64,000 nucleotides of DNA from Cervus elaphus (lineage: Eukaryota; Chordata; Mammalia; Artiodactyla; Cervidae): the NCBI RefSeq assembly GCF_910594005.1, contig NC_057835.1, positions 51,918,001 through 51,982,000 on the forward strand. The letters run 5' to 3'. Shown here in pieces: positions 23,365-34,675 of this stretch (position 1 is its first letter; every line of letters starts with the position of its first letter). The notes beneath the pieces were generated by a model. It made no database searches and was not told where the DNA came from. It saw only the letters and a program-made list of their open reading frames with translations. A program made the translations under genes and the position numbers.

Positions 23365-23810
23365 GATCTTTCCTTTTTATTCTTCACAGCTAAATTCAAG
23401 AGCCACCTTCTCAAGAAGTACTCTCTAAACATATTATTTGAATTTGGCATCCCTCATTACCTACCAATAATCACATATAGTACCTTTAAACCATTTAATA
23501 CAATCAATATTGAGCCAGTTTATTCATCTTTTGTTGTTGCTGTTTAGTTGCTCAGTCATGTCTGACTCTTTTGTGACCCCAAGGACTGTAGCTCTGCCAG
23601 GCTCCTCTGTCCATGGGATTTCCCAGGCAAGAATACTGGAGTGGCTTACCATTTCTTTCTCCTGACCCAGAAATTGAACCTGTGTCTCTAGCATTGGCAG
23701 GCAGATTCTTTACCACTGAGCTACCAGGGAAGTCCTTATTCATCTTGTTTGTTATTAGTGTCTCCCACTAGATGCAACTCAGGGACCTGATTAGTCTTAT
23801 CCACAGTTTC
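23365..23810 (+). repeat. L2 LINE fragment, split by a SINE
   Basis: The left part has ctaaattcaagagccacctt and ctcaagaagtactctctaaa. The right part, after the SINE, has tgtttgttattagtgtctcc, cactagatgcaact and cagggacctgatt. These follow the usual L2 3' series in order. Confidence 0.7.
23531..23735 (-). mobile_element. Bov-tA SINE, antisense, full length
   Basis: The tail gttgttgctgtttagttgct leads to the head ccactgagctaccagggaag. An 11-bp perfect duplication, ttattcatctt, flanks it at 23520-23530 and 23736-23746. It inserted in an L2 fragment. Confidence 0.96.
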
Positions 23811-23821
23811 ATCAACAGCAA

Positions 23822-24042
23822 TAATTCTCAACAAGGTATGATTTTATCACCCAACAGACATTTGGCAATGTCTCAAAGGCAATTTTGGTTATCAAAACTG
23901 GGAAGGGGGTACTGTTAGTATCTAGTTGATAGGGACCAGGGTTACTGTTAAACATCTTAAAATGCACAAAAATGTTCCATAGCAAATAACTGCTCACTGT
24001 ACAATGTCAATAGTTTGAAGGTAGAGAATCCCTAATCTACTG
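23822..24042. mobile_element. MER5A-type hAT-Charlie DNA transposon remnant
   Basis: Nearly complete series of MER5A landmarks: attctcaacaaggtatgatt, agacatttggcaatgtctca, tttggttatcaaaactggga, atctagttgatagggaccag, gttaaacatcttaaaatgca and caatgtcaatagtttgaagg. This is a non-autonomous, non-coding element. Confidence 0.88.
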
Positions 24043-24904
24043 CATCCAGCAGAGTGTATGCGAATCAAAGGTGACTGAAGATGTGTTGATTCATTTGAAA
24101 GAATATCTTTGTATACTATTTAGTAAATTATATTTGGATTACATTATTCTGGCTTTCACTGTTAACTGCTTGAGCAAAAAGAATGTCCCCTAAACCTAAA
24201 TACTCTTAAACTCCAAGTAGGATAATCACAAAGATATCCTCATCTAGAGATGCAAAGTAAACTATTCATAGTAAAACACAGTAAAAACATATTAAAGACC
24301 AACAGAAAATCTTGAATGACTACTCTAGTTTTCTCTTCCCTATTCCTAGTGACTCTAGTGACTGTATGAAAAACTAAGCTCACATTAATTAACCATATTT
24401 GCAAATGTTCTTCATGGAGAAAGCTGGTCACAGTGTTCTCATTGTATCTGTAGGTCCCCACCTTCACAAGTTTCTTGCCTCATGTTTTCTTACATTTCTA
24501 GCCATTGATAGATATATACTTTGAAAAATTTTGCATTTATTCAAGGGGTTTTAAATTTTTTGGATGAAGGATCCACACTGGTACTTAAACTCCTCAGTCA
24601 AAGGTCAGTCTGGTGATAATCATTGTTTTTCTCACTGGAGACAACCATTCATCTTTCAAATTCTCTAGTGTTTTCTAGGATTTTTCTCTTTTCCCCATTT
24701 ACAGAGTTCCTTTCTAGCCACATCCTTACCTCTGCTTTATCTGTGCTTATGGTTAAGTGCTTATGGTTAAATGCTTATGGTTAAACAGATACTTTCATTT
24801 TCTTTGTCCTCAGAAGCTATGTGGACTAAACCTGACTGTGGCTTACCCATGCTTTAGAAACTTCCTTCTTATATAACATCTCTCAGGTAGTCCACATAGG
24901 GAAT
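24043..24904. other. Unassigned sequence with a short minisatellite
   Basis: No gene recognised. The only structure seen is the 14-bp tandem repeat at 24744-24785. Confidence 0.5.
24744..24785. repeat. Three 14-bp tandem units
   Basis: tgcttatggttaag, tgcttatggttaaa and tgcttatggttaaa in direct succession. Confidence 0.96.
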
Positions 24905-27322
24905 GGCTATATTTCATAGATTTGAATGCAAAAGTAGGAAATCAAGAAATCTCTGGAGTAACAGGCAAATTTGGCCTTGGAGTACAGAATGAAGCAGGGC
25001 AAAGGCTAGTAGAGTTTTGCCAAGAGAACACACTGGTCATAACACACCCTCTTCCAACAACACAACAGAAGTCTCTACACACAGACATCACCAGATGGTC
25101 ATATCAAAATCAGATTGATTATATTCTTTGTGGCCAAAGATGGAGAAGCTCTATACAGTCAGCAAAAACAAGACCAGGAGTTGACTGTGGCTCAGATCAA
25201 AACTCCTTATTGCTCAATTCAGACTTAAATTGAAGAAAGTAGGAAAACCACTAGACCGTTCAGGTATGACCTAAATCAAATCCCTTACAATTATACAGTG
25301 GAAGGGAGAAATAGATTCAAGGTATTAGATCTGAGAGATAGAGTGCCTGATGAATTATGGGTAGAGGTTCGTGACATTGTACAGGAGACGGGGATCAAGA
25401 CCATTCCCAAGGGAAAAAAAAATGCAAAAAAGCAAAATGGCTGTCTGAGGAGGCCTTACAAATAGCTGAGAAAAGAAAAGTGAAAAGCAAAGGAGAAAAG
25501 GAAAGATATACCCATTTGAATGCAGAGTTCCAAGAAAAGCAAGGAGAGATAAGAAAGCCTTCCTCAGTGATCAGTGCAAAGATATAGAGAAAAAAATACA
25601 ATGGGAAAGACTAGAGATCTCTTTAAGAAAATTTGAGATATCAAGGGAATATTTCATGCAAAGATGGGCTCAATAAAGGACAGAAATCATATGCACCTAA
25701 CAGCAAAAGATATTAAGAAGAGGTGGCAAGAATAACACAGAAGAACTATACTAAAAAGATCTTCACAACCCAGATAATCATGATGGTGTGATCACTACCT
25801 AGAGCCAGACATCCTGGAATGTGAAGTCAAGTGGACCTTAGGAAGCATCACTATGAACAAAGCTGATGAAAGTGATGGAATTCCAGTTGAGCTACTTCAA
25901 ATCCTAAAAGATGATGTTATGAAAGTGCTGTAGTCAATATGCCAGCAAATATGGAAAACTCTACAGTGGCCACAGGACTGGAAAAGGTCAGTTTTCATTT
26001 CAATTGCAAAGAAAGGCAATCCCAAAGAATGCTCAAACTACCACACAATTGTACTCCTCTCACACGCTAGTCAAGTAATGCTCAAAATTCTCTAAGCCAG
26101 GCTTCAACAATACGTGAACCGTGAACTTCCAGATGTTCAAGCTGGTTTTAGAAAAGGCAGAGAAACCAGAGATCAAATTGCCAACATCTGTTGGATCATC
26201 AAAAAAGCACGAGAGTTCCAGAAAAACATATATTTCTGCTTTATTGACTATGCCAAACTCTTTGACTGTGTGGATCACAATAAACTGTGGAAAATTTTGA
26301 AAGAGATGGGAATACCAGACCACCTGACCTGCCTCCTGAGAAATCTGTATGCAGGTCAAGAGGCAACAGTTAGAACTGGACATGGAACAATAGACTGGTT
26401 CCAAAGAGGAAAAGGAGTATGTCAAGGCTGTATATTGTCACTCTGCTTGTTTAACTTATGTGCAGAGTACATCATGAGAAACGCTGGGCTGAATTAGGCA
26501 CAAGCTGGAATCAAGATTTCCGGGAGAAATATCAATAACCTCAGATATGCAGATGACACCACCCTTATGGCAGAAAGTGAAGAAGAACTAGAGAGCCTCT
26601 TGATGAAAGTGAAAGAGGAGAGTGAAAAAGTTGGCTTAAAACTCAACATTCAGAAAACTAAGATCATGGCATCTGGTCCTATCACTTCATGGCAAATAGA
26701 TGGGAAACAGTGGAAACAGTGACAGACTTTATTTTCGGGGGCTCCAAAAACACTGCAGATGGTGACTGCATCCAAGAAATTAAATGACACTTACTCCTTG
26801 GAAGAAAACTTATGACCAACCTAGACAGCATATTAAAAAGCAGAGACATTACTTTGCCAACAAAGGTCCATCTAGTTAAGGCTAGGTTTTTTCCAGTATT
26901 CAATTATGGATGTGAGAGTTAGACTACAGAGAAATCTGAGTGCTAAAGAACTGATGCTTTTGAACTGCGGTGTTGGAGAAGACTCTTGAGAGTCCCTTGG
27001 ACAGCAAGGAAATCCAACCAGTCCATCCTAAAGGAAATCAGTACTGAATATATATTGGAAGGACTGCTGCTGAAGCTGAAACTCCAATACTTTGACCACC
27101 TGATGCGAAGAGCTGACTCATTTGAAAAGACCCTGATGCTGGGAAAGATTGAAGGCAGGAGAAGAAGAGGACGACCGAAGATAAGATGGATGGATGGCGT
27201 CACTGACTCAATGGATATGAGTTTGGGTAAACTCCGGGAGTTGGTGATGGACAGGGAAGCCTAGCTTGCTGCAGTCCATGGGATCGCAAAGAGTCAGGCA
27301 CAACTGAGCAACTTAACTTTAT
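24905..27322 (+). mobile_element. BovB LINE, endonuclease C-terminus to 3' end
   Basis: The longest BovB here (2.4 kb). It starts in the C-terminal part of the endonuclease domain (caaatttggccttggagtac, tcagattgattatattcttt), passes the linker and RT, and ends with the BovB/Bov-A tail (gagtcaggcacaactgagca). Frames are broken by stops and indels. Motif C of the RT still reads YADD at about 26547. The left end is truncated relative to full-length BovB, as usual. No clear target duplication found. Confidence 0.95.
26114..26497 (+). pseudogene. BovB reverse-transcriptase fragment, 127 codons
   Basis: Encodes QAGFRKGRETRDQ, CFIDYAKLFDCVDHNK (motif A, with Leu for the usual Ala) and QGCILSLCLFNL (motif B, with Leu for Pro). 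The frame stops at 26497, before motif C, which lies further on as an intact YADD in a separate piece. Part of the BovB at 24905-27322. Confidence 0.88.
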
Positions 27323-27550
27323 GTCGTTTTTAGAGACTTGTCTGTTTAGGTCTTTTGCCCAACTTTTTGATCAGGTTGTTTGCTTTTTTGGTATTGAGCT
27401 ACATGGGTTATTTTTATATTTTAGAGATTAATTCTTTGTCAGTTTTTTTGCTTGCTATTATTTTCTCTATTCTGAGGGCAATCTTTTCACCTTGCTTATA
27501 GTTTCCTTCATTGTGCAAAATTGAAAAGCTTTTATTTAACAAACATAACC
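27323..27550 (-). mobile_element. L1 fragment, antisense
   Basis: Landmarks gtctgtttaggtcttttgcc, atattttagagattaattct, tgagggcaatcttttcacct and aaaattgaaaagcttttatt match the antisense end of L1 ORF2. It directly follows the BovB 3' end, so the BovB probably landed in this L1. Confidence 0.75.
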
Positions 27551-27714
27551 TGATCTAACATGGGTATGTGAACCGCCCTGTAGAAAAAGCAATTATTTGT
27601 ATTAACATTTTAGTAGCATTATGTCAGTTTCTCAGAAAATATTTTATACCTTGTCAAGAATGAGTTCATTGTCCTTTTAACTCACTGAATAACATTTTTA
27701 TTATGAATAAAATA

Positions 27715-27950
27715 AGTAACACTTATTGTGCATTCTCTATAATTCATGGGTTAAAATGATTCATGCAAGATGACATGTTTACTAATTGCAAAGCAACCCT
27801 CTGCCACAGATACAAAGTTGTTTTGTCCATTTTAAGGAAACCGAGTTGCAGTGAAGTTAAGGCATTTGCTGATGGGGGAGCTGGGACTCAAATCCAAATA
27901 ATCTGCCTCTAGACTCTGCCCTTAACCCAATGTTGTATTATTTTCCAAAG
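27715..27950 (+). repeat. MIR SINE (ancient)
   Basis: Sense MIR order: tttgtccattttaaggaaac, cgagttgcagtgaagttaag, gatgggggagctgggactca and cctctagactctgcccttaa. One of the best-preserved MIRs in the window. Confidence 0.88.
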
Positions 27951-29404
27951 CAACAGTACAAACATCAACTTGCAGTGTCTGGTAATAAAAAGTTCAACAA
28001 GAAATGGACTTCTTAAAAAGACTGACTGAAGAGTAGTTAATGAAGATAATTACAGAGGTATGGGTAAGTTTAAAGAAATCATAAAAGGGATGTTGAGACA
28101 ACTGGAAACTAACCAGAAGAAGAAAGCCAATGCCACTCCTGTCTGGAATAGCAAAGATAAGAATTGTGATAAGGAAGCTACAGTCAGAGTTGGCCTCTTT
28201 TTTCCTAGAGGGACTCAGCACTTGGCCGAATTGTGGTGACAGGATAGGAAGGGAATAGGGATAGAAATACGCTGACCCCTCTCCTCCTGTTCATCTATCT
28301 CTTGCCAATCATACCATGCTCTAAACACAATTAAAAGTCAGAAGTGAAGGGGGCCAGGCCAACTTAGCTCACAGGTTCAACCCATAACAAGGCTGAGAAA
28401 GGCAGAGAAAGAATCTGAAGATGGGGCTGTGATGGTGGCAAATGGAGAATCAGAAACACGTGTGGAATAGAGGCTCTATGTTTGCTTCCAGTATTAACAG
28501 TAGAACTCATAAATTAATCATTGTGTGCAATTAATTATTTATTAGATCTTATTATATTTTAGATGGTTTCAGTAGCTATTTTCTTACTTTGATTTCTCAT
28601 AGTAGATTACTGTCAAGGAAATTATAAAATTCATATATCTTTATTATTGTAAATGACATGTAAGTCATGGAAAATTAAAACTAGCTCATGAAAGAATGCA
28701 TGTGAGCATAAATAGTCATAGTGTCTTAAAAGTAGCTAATCACAGTACAGTAATCAAATGTTTTTCAAGGACCAAAAACTGTTAATTCAGAAAGCATATG
28801 TGTAGTTTACATTTAGTTTACCATTCATATTATCAAAAATTGATTTTAGCATTAAAGTTTCCCTAGTAAATTGATTATTTATTTTAAAGCCAAAATGAAA
28901 AGCCAAAAATACTTATATGTTTGAATATTATGGCTACCAGATTTAGCTGTGGCAAAAACACAATTTGTTGTTCTTTGGGTTATGCTATGGAGATGAGGAT
29001 AGTTTTAATAGTCAGGAACCACAACTGCTCTTTGAACCCATCATAATTGACAATGCCTACAGTAGACAATGCTTCTGAAGGAAAGACCTTTTAATCACTA
29101 ATTCACTAATATCCAGGAATATAAACTCTAGACATTGAGATAGATCATTGCTATTTTTAATGTACTTTTAAAACACAGTAGGTTTTTGTATGGACTGCAT
29201 CTCAGTACTAAAAACATTACTAATGATTGCACATTGTGAAATATACAAAAATGGAAAGAATAAAAGTAGTTTTTCTTCTAATACTGATATGGCTTACATG
29301 AAACCATTAGGCAATACATGGGGTATAGCAGGGAAAATAACTGACATTTTGTTAATCATCACCATAACATTATTTGATATTTTGCTTATTTTTCCTAGAT
29401 GTTT
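27951..29404. other. Unassigned sequence
   Basis: No gene or repeat recognised. Frames of 75 to 88 codons (27994-28221, 29190-29456) have no visible domain. Confidence 0.5.
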
Positions 29405-29600
29405 GGATATTCATTTTGTATACATTATCTCAAATATTCTCACAATAATTCCATGAATTTCTATTGTCATTATCCATAGTTTTCAGATAACAGAGACTGA
29501 CATTCAGAGCAGTTAATTATCTTACCTATGATCTCACATGTCTTAAGAATTCAGCAGGGAATAATCTCAAATAGTGTATCAACCCTAAAATTGCTTTTAG
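29405..29600 (+). repeat. MIR-like SINE (ancient)
   Basis: Landmarks attatctcaaatattctcac, aataattccatgaattt, tattgtcattatccatag and agataacagagactgacatt follow the sense MIR order. Diverged. Confidence 0.65.
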
Positions 29601-29711
29601 CATAAACAGGAATATAAACTTGCTAAAGGACAAGGTTTTTAGTCTGTAGCTAGATCCCTACTGTGTGGGACATAATAACATTGAGATGGTTATTGAAGAA
29701 ATGCATTTGAA

Positions 29712-29827
29712 GTCTACCTAACTCTGAGTGTCACACTCTCAACATCTTAACTCAAGTCTAACTCTGAGTATCTAACTCTGAGTATCTCAAGTCTACCTAA
29801 CTCTGGATTTCACACTCTGAACATCCA
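29712..29827. repeat. Imperfect short-period tandem repeat
   Basis: A unit beginning agtctacctaactctg and ending with acactct..aacatc occurs at about 29711-29746 and 29791-29825. Between them taactctgagtatc is repeated twice in tandem (29759-29772, 29773-29786). This looks like local slippage or duplication. Confidence 0.9.
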
Positions 29828-30179
29828 CAGAAGACTGCATAGTAAAAAAAATGGATTTGAAAAGAAGCAATTGATATATTTAACATATTTTAAATATTTG
29901 CTTTGACAACCAAAAACTTTTATAAACATTATGTGACAGTATGCTTATCTGCCACTTAAACGTTTATTAGAAAATAGCAAAAATTTTTCATATGTGTAAT
30001 ATCTTCTTATATATTCTATTTTAAAATTTTAAAAATCATGAATGCATTGTTAATGTCATACATATTCAAAAAATAAGGAAAAGAGAAACTTAGGAGAGTG
30101 TAAAAAGTAAAAACAATGTAAAATAAGATTGAAAGCAAAAAAACATAAAACCCAAACTTGGAATACCTGCAGTAATCTC
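29828..30179. other. Unassigned AT-rich sequence
   Basis: No gene or repeat recognised. Confidence 0.5.
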
Positions 30180-32122
30180 CATTTCATACTGTTGGAAGGA
30201 TTTAAAATAGGACCCTACAGGACAAATTGTATAGTAGATTGAACATTCTTTGGCATTGCCCTTCTTTGGGATTGAAATGAAAACTGAACTTTTCCAGTCC
30301 TGTGGCCACTGCTGAGTTTTCCAAATTTGTTGAAAATTTGAGTGCAGCAGTTTAAAAGCATCATCTCTTAGGATTTTAAATAGCTCAGCTGAAATTCCAT
30401 CACTTCCACTAGCTTTGTTCTTAGGTAACACTTCCAAAGGCCCACTTGACTTCACACTCCAAAATGACTGGGTCTAGGTGAGTGACCATATTATAGTGGT
30501 TATCTGGGTTATTAGAAGCTTTTTTGTATAGTTCTTCTGTGATTCTTGCCACCTCTTCTTAATCTCTTCTGTTTCTGTTAGGTTTTCGCCATTTCTGTCC
30601 TTTATTGTGCCCATCTTTGCGTAAAATGTTTGCGTGGTATCTCCAGTTTTCTTGAGGAGATCTCTAGTCCTTACCACTCTACTGTTTTCCTTATTTCCTT
30701 GCATTGGGTAAAAAAGGCTTTCTTATATCTCTTTGCTATTCTCTGGAACTCTGCGTTCATTTGGGTATATCGTTCCCTCTCTCCTTTGCTTCGCTTCTCT
30801 TCTTTTCTGAGTTATTTGTAAGACCTCAGACAACCACTTTGCCTTCTCACATTTCTTTTTCTTTGGGATAGTTTTGGTCACTGCCTCCTGTACAATGTTA
30901 CGAACCTCCATCTGTAGTTCTTCAGACACTGTGTTTACTAGGTCTAACCCCTTGAATATATTCATCACCTCCACTGTATAATAATCAGTTCAGGTCAGTT
31001 CAGTTGCTCAGTTGTGTCCAACTCTTTGTGACCTCATGGACTGCAGCACGCCAGGCCTCCCTGTCCATTGCCAACTCCCAGAGTTTACTCAAACTCATGT
31101 CCATTGAGTTGGTGATGCCATCCAACCATCTCATCCTCTGTCGTACCCTTCTCCTCTCGCCTTCAATCTTCCCAGCATCCGGGTCTTTTCAAATGAGGCA
31201 GTTCTTCGCATCAGGTGGCCAAAGCATTGGAGTTTCAGCTTCAACATCAGTCCTTCCAATAAACATTCAGGACAGATTTCGTTTAAGATGGACTGGTTGG
31301 ATCTCCTTGCTGCCCAAGGGACTCTCAAGAGTCTTCTCCAACACCACAAGTCAGAAGCATCAATTCTTTAGTGCTCAGCTTTCTTTGTAGTCCAACTCTC
31401 ACATCCATACATGACTACTGGAAAAACCATTGCTTTGACTAGACGGACCTTTGCTGGCAAAGTAATGTCTCTGCTTTTTAAAGTGCTGCCTAGGTTGGTC
31501 ATAAATTTTCTTCCAAGGAGTAAGCGTCTTTTAATTTCATGGCTGCAATCACCATCTGCAGTGATTTTGGAGCCCCCCAAAATAAAGTCTGTCACTGTTT
31601 CCTCTGTTTCCCCATCTATTTGCCATGACATGTTGGGACCAGATGTCATGATCTTTGTTTTCTAAATGTTGAGAGTGAAAAAGCCAACTTTGTCACTCTC
31701 TTCTTTCACTTTCATCAAGAGGCTCTTTAGTTCTTCTTCACTTTCTGCCTTAAGGGTGGTGTCATCTGTATATCTGTATAATAATAAGGGATTTGATTTA
31801 GGTCATATCTGAATGGCCTAGTGTTTTTTTCCTACTTTCTTCAACTTAAGCCTGAATTTTGCAATAAGGAGCTCATGATCTGAGCCACATTCAGCTCAAG
31901 GTCTTACTTTTGCTGACTGTAGAGCACTTCTCCAACTTCATCTGCAAAGAATACAATCAATCTGATTTCAATATTGACCATCTGGTGATGTACATGTGTA
32001 GAATTGTCTCTTGTATTATTGCAAGAGAGTGTTTGCTATGACCAGTTTACTCTTTTGACAAAACTCTGTTAACATTTGCCCTGTTTCATTTTGTACTCCA
32101 GCTCTTAATGACTCGAGTAACC
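30180..32122 (-). mobile_element. BovB LINE, antisense, host of a nested BovB
   Basis: Read on the minus strand from 32122 leftward: endonuclease C-terminus (31786-32122), then linker and the beginning of RT (30180-30973). The two parts are contiguous in BovB but are separated here by a second BovB at 30986-31773. The element stops shortly into RT, with no 3' end, at about 30180. Many small indels break the frames; one open piece is 30723-30974. Confidence 0.92.
30986..31773 (-). mobile_element. BovB 3' end nested within a BovB
   Basis: A 5'-truncated BovB whose 3' terminus (ttcagttgctcagttgtg on the plus strand) starts at about 30990 and whose truncated 5' end is at about 31773. It splits the older BovB. 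A perfect 12-bp duplication, ctgtataataat, lies at 30974-30985 and 31774-31785, proving insertion by target-primed reverse transcription. Same orientation as its host. Confidence 0.97.
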
Positions 32123-33868
32123 ACAGTGTGTGACCATTCACCCAGAGCCAGACATCCTGAAATCAAGTGGGCCTTAGTAAGTATTACTATGAACAAAGCT
32201 AGTGGAGGTGATGGAATTAAATATGAGTTATTTAAAATCCTAAAAAGTGATGCTGTTAAAGTGCTACATTCAATTTGTCAGTAAATTTGGAAAACTCAGC
32301 TGTGGCTATAGGACTGAAAGAGTTCAGTTTTCATTCCAATCCTAAAGAAGGGCAATGCCAAAGAATGTTCGAACTATCACACAATTGTGCTTATTTCACG
32401 TGCTAGCAAGGTAATTCTTGAAATCTTTCATGCTAGACTTCAACAGTACGTGAACTGAGAACTTCCAGATGTACAAGCTGGATTGAGAAAAGGCAGAGGA
32501 ACCATAGATCAAATTTCTACTATCCATTGGATCACAGAGAAATCAGGTAAATTCCAGAAAAATATCTGCCTCATTGACTACACTAAAGCCTTCTACTGTG
32601 TGGATCCAACAAACTATGGAAAATTCTTAAGGAGAAGGGAATACCAGACCACTTTACCTGTCTCCTGAGAAACCTGTATACAGGTCAAGAAGTAACAGTA
32701 GAACCAGACATGGAACAGTGGACTGGTTTAAAAGTGTGAAAGGAGAATGACAAAGCTATATATCGTCATTCTGTTTAACTTATATACCGAGTACATTATG
32801 CGAAATGCCAGGATGGATGAATGAGAAGGTGGAATCAAGTATGCCAGAAATATCAACAGCCCTCAGATATGCAAATCACACCACCCTAATGGGTGAATGC
32901 AAAGAGGAGCTAAAGAGCCTTTCATCTTGATGATGGTGAAAGAGGAGAGTGAGTGACAAAGCCTGCTTGAAACTCAACATTCAAAAAACTAAGATCATGG
33001 CATCTAGTCCCATCACTTTATGGCAAATTGAAGGGGAGAAAGTGGAAACAGTGACAGACCTTATTTTCTTGGGCTCCAAAATCACTGTGGATTAGGACTA
33101 CAGCCACAAAATTAAAAAAACACTTGCTCCTTGGAAGGAGAGCTGTGACAAACCTAGACAGCATATTAAAAAGCAGAGACATCATTTTAGTGACAAAGAT
33201 CCATATAGTCAAAGCTATATTTTTCTACCAGGTTTCCCAGGTGTTGCTCGTAGTAAGGAACCTGCCTGCCAATGCAGGTAGATATAAGAGATGTGGGTTC
33301 GATCCTTGGGTTGGGAAGAGCCCCTGAAGTAGGAAATTGCGATCCACTCCAGCATTCTTGCTTGGAGAATCCTATGGAGAGAGGAGCCTGGCAGGCTGCA
33401 GTTCTTAGGGTGGCACAGAGTCAGATACTTGGCACATTTTTCTAGTGGTCATGTTTGAATGTGAGAGTTGGACTGTAAAGAAGACTGAGCACTGAAGAAC
33501 TGATGTTTTTGAATTGTGGGGCTGAGAAGACTCTTGAGGGTCCCTTGGGCATCAAGGAGTACAACAAGTCAATCCTAAAGAAAATCAAACCTTAATATGC
33601 TTTGGAAGGGCTGATGCTGAAACTGAAGCTTCAATACTTTGGCCACTTGATGCAAAGAGCTGACTCACTGGAAAAGACCCTGAGGCTGAGAAAGGCTGAG
33701 AACAGGAAGAGTAGGGGATGACAGAGGATGAGATGGTTAGATTGCATACTTGACACAATGGACATGAATTTGAACAGGCTCTAGGAGATTGTGAAAGACA
33801 GGGAAGCCTGGCATGTTGCAGTCCATGGGGTCACAAATAGTCAAATAGGGCATAGTGACTGAACAACA
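32123..33868 (+). mobile_element. BovB LINE, linker to 3' end, diverged
   Basis: Starts at the linker (acccagagccagacatcctg), includes RT (gattgagaaaaggcagagga) and reaches the 3' tail (catagtgactgaacaacaac). RT is heavily damaged: motif C reads YANH at about 32870. A Bov-tA SINE is nested at 33228-33435. It sits head to head with the antisense BovB at 30180-32122, and the two share the ~240-bp linker/RT-start region. Confidence 0.93.
33228..33435 (+). mobile_element. Bov-tA SINE nested in BovB
   Basis: The head tttcccaggtgttgctcgta is diverged. The body agcccctgaagtaggaaatt and cctggcaggctgcagttctt is standard. A 9-bp perfect duplication, atttttcta (33219-33227 and 33436-33444), is made from BovB sequence. 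Confidence 0.95.
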
Positions 33869-34156
33869 ACAACAAAAGAACAAAAGAGAGCAAATTCAAA
33901 AGTCCAATTTCAATTTGATAACTCACATAGCACATCTTTAGAATAATAATTAAAAATTCATAGATATTTTTCAGTATTTCCAACACTTTCTACTGAAATT
34001 TATCAAAAATTCAGTAAGTTGATAGTGTGATAAATCCTTACCAAAATGTCAAACCCTCTTCAGAGGCTATTTTTCTTTAATGTACTATTTCTCTATATAA
34101 TGCCCAATTAATAGATCATGGGGAACATTACTTTAAAACAAACCTTGCTCAGTTTA

Positions 34157-34675
34157 TGTTGCAGCCACGCGTTACAGGAAACAAACTCATTCAGAAGGAC
34201 AATGCAGATAGTGGAGCGCAGTTTATTACTCCAGCAGGCCCAAGGCAGAGTCTCCTTTGACCAGTTTTTTTGAAAACCTTATATACCATAAGTGTACGTG
34301 CTCAAACCCACCTCCTCAAATTCTCTGAAACTAGTCTGAACAAAGGAAAAGAAAGATACAATCAAAGTTAACCTGTGAATTCTTATGCCTTAAGCCTAGG
34401 TAGTTAACAGTGGACGATTATCAATAGGCCTGTGGTCATACTCCAATAAGCATAATAGAATTTATGATTCTATCTGGTTACACAGATAATTAGGGTATTC
34501 TTTTAGGCGTGGGAGAGACTAGGTATGAGCCCTGGGTCTCTTCCATCTGGGGGGCTGGTTTTCCAGTTGGTATGTGCTTCCCATAGACACTGGACATAGA
34601 GCTCAAAGTCCACAGTCCGGCCCAAGATGGCATCCTGCTTTCAAGATGGAGCCTGTTCCGTCTGATTCTCCTTCA
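34157..34675 (-). mobile_element. Endogenous retrovirus solo LTR, antisense
   Basis: Begins TG (tgttgcagccacgcgttaca) and ends CA (gattctccttca) on the plus strand. Read on the minus strand it shows a TATA box (ggtatataagg, near 34278-34287) and, about 50 bp on, an AATAAA signal (complement at about 34226-34232), the order U3, R, U5. No gag, pol or env sequence flanks it, so it is a solo LTR. Family is probably a ruminant ERV of class II; the ends are chosen from TG/CA and are tentative, flanked only by a 4-bp ttta on each side. Confidence 0.7.

Noticed and set aside
30180..33868. Simple twin-priming origin for the head-to-head BovB pair
   Set aside because: Both halves contain the same ~240-bp linker/RT-start region, so a single inverted cDNA does not explain it. 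Kept only as an open question in the findings.
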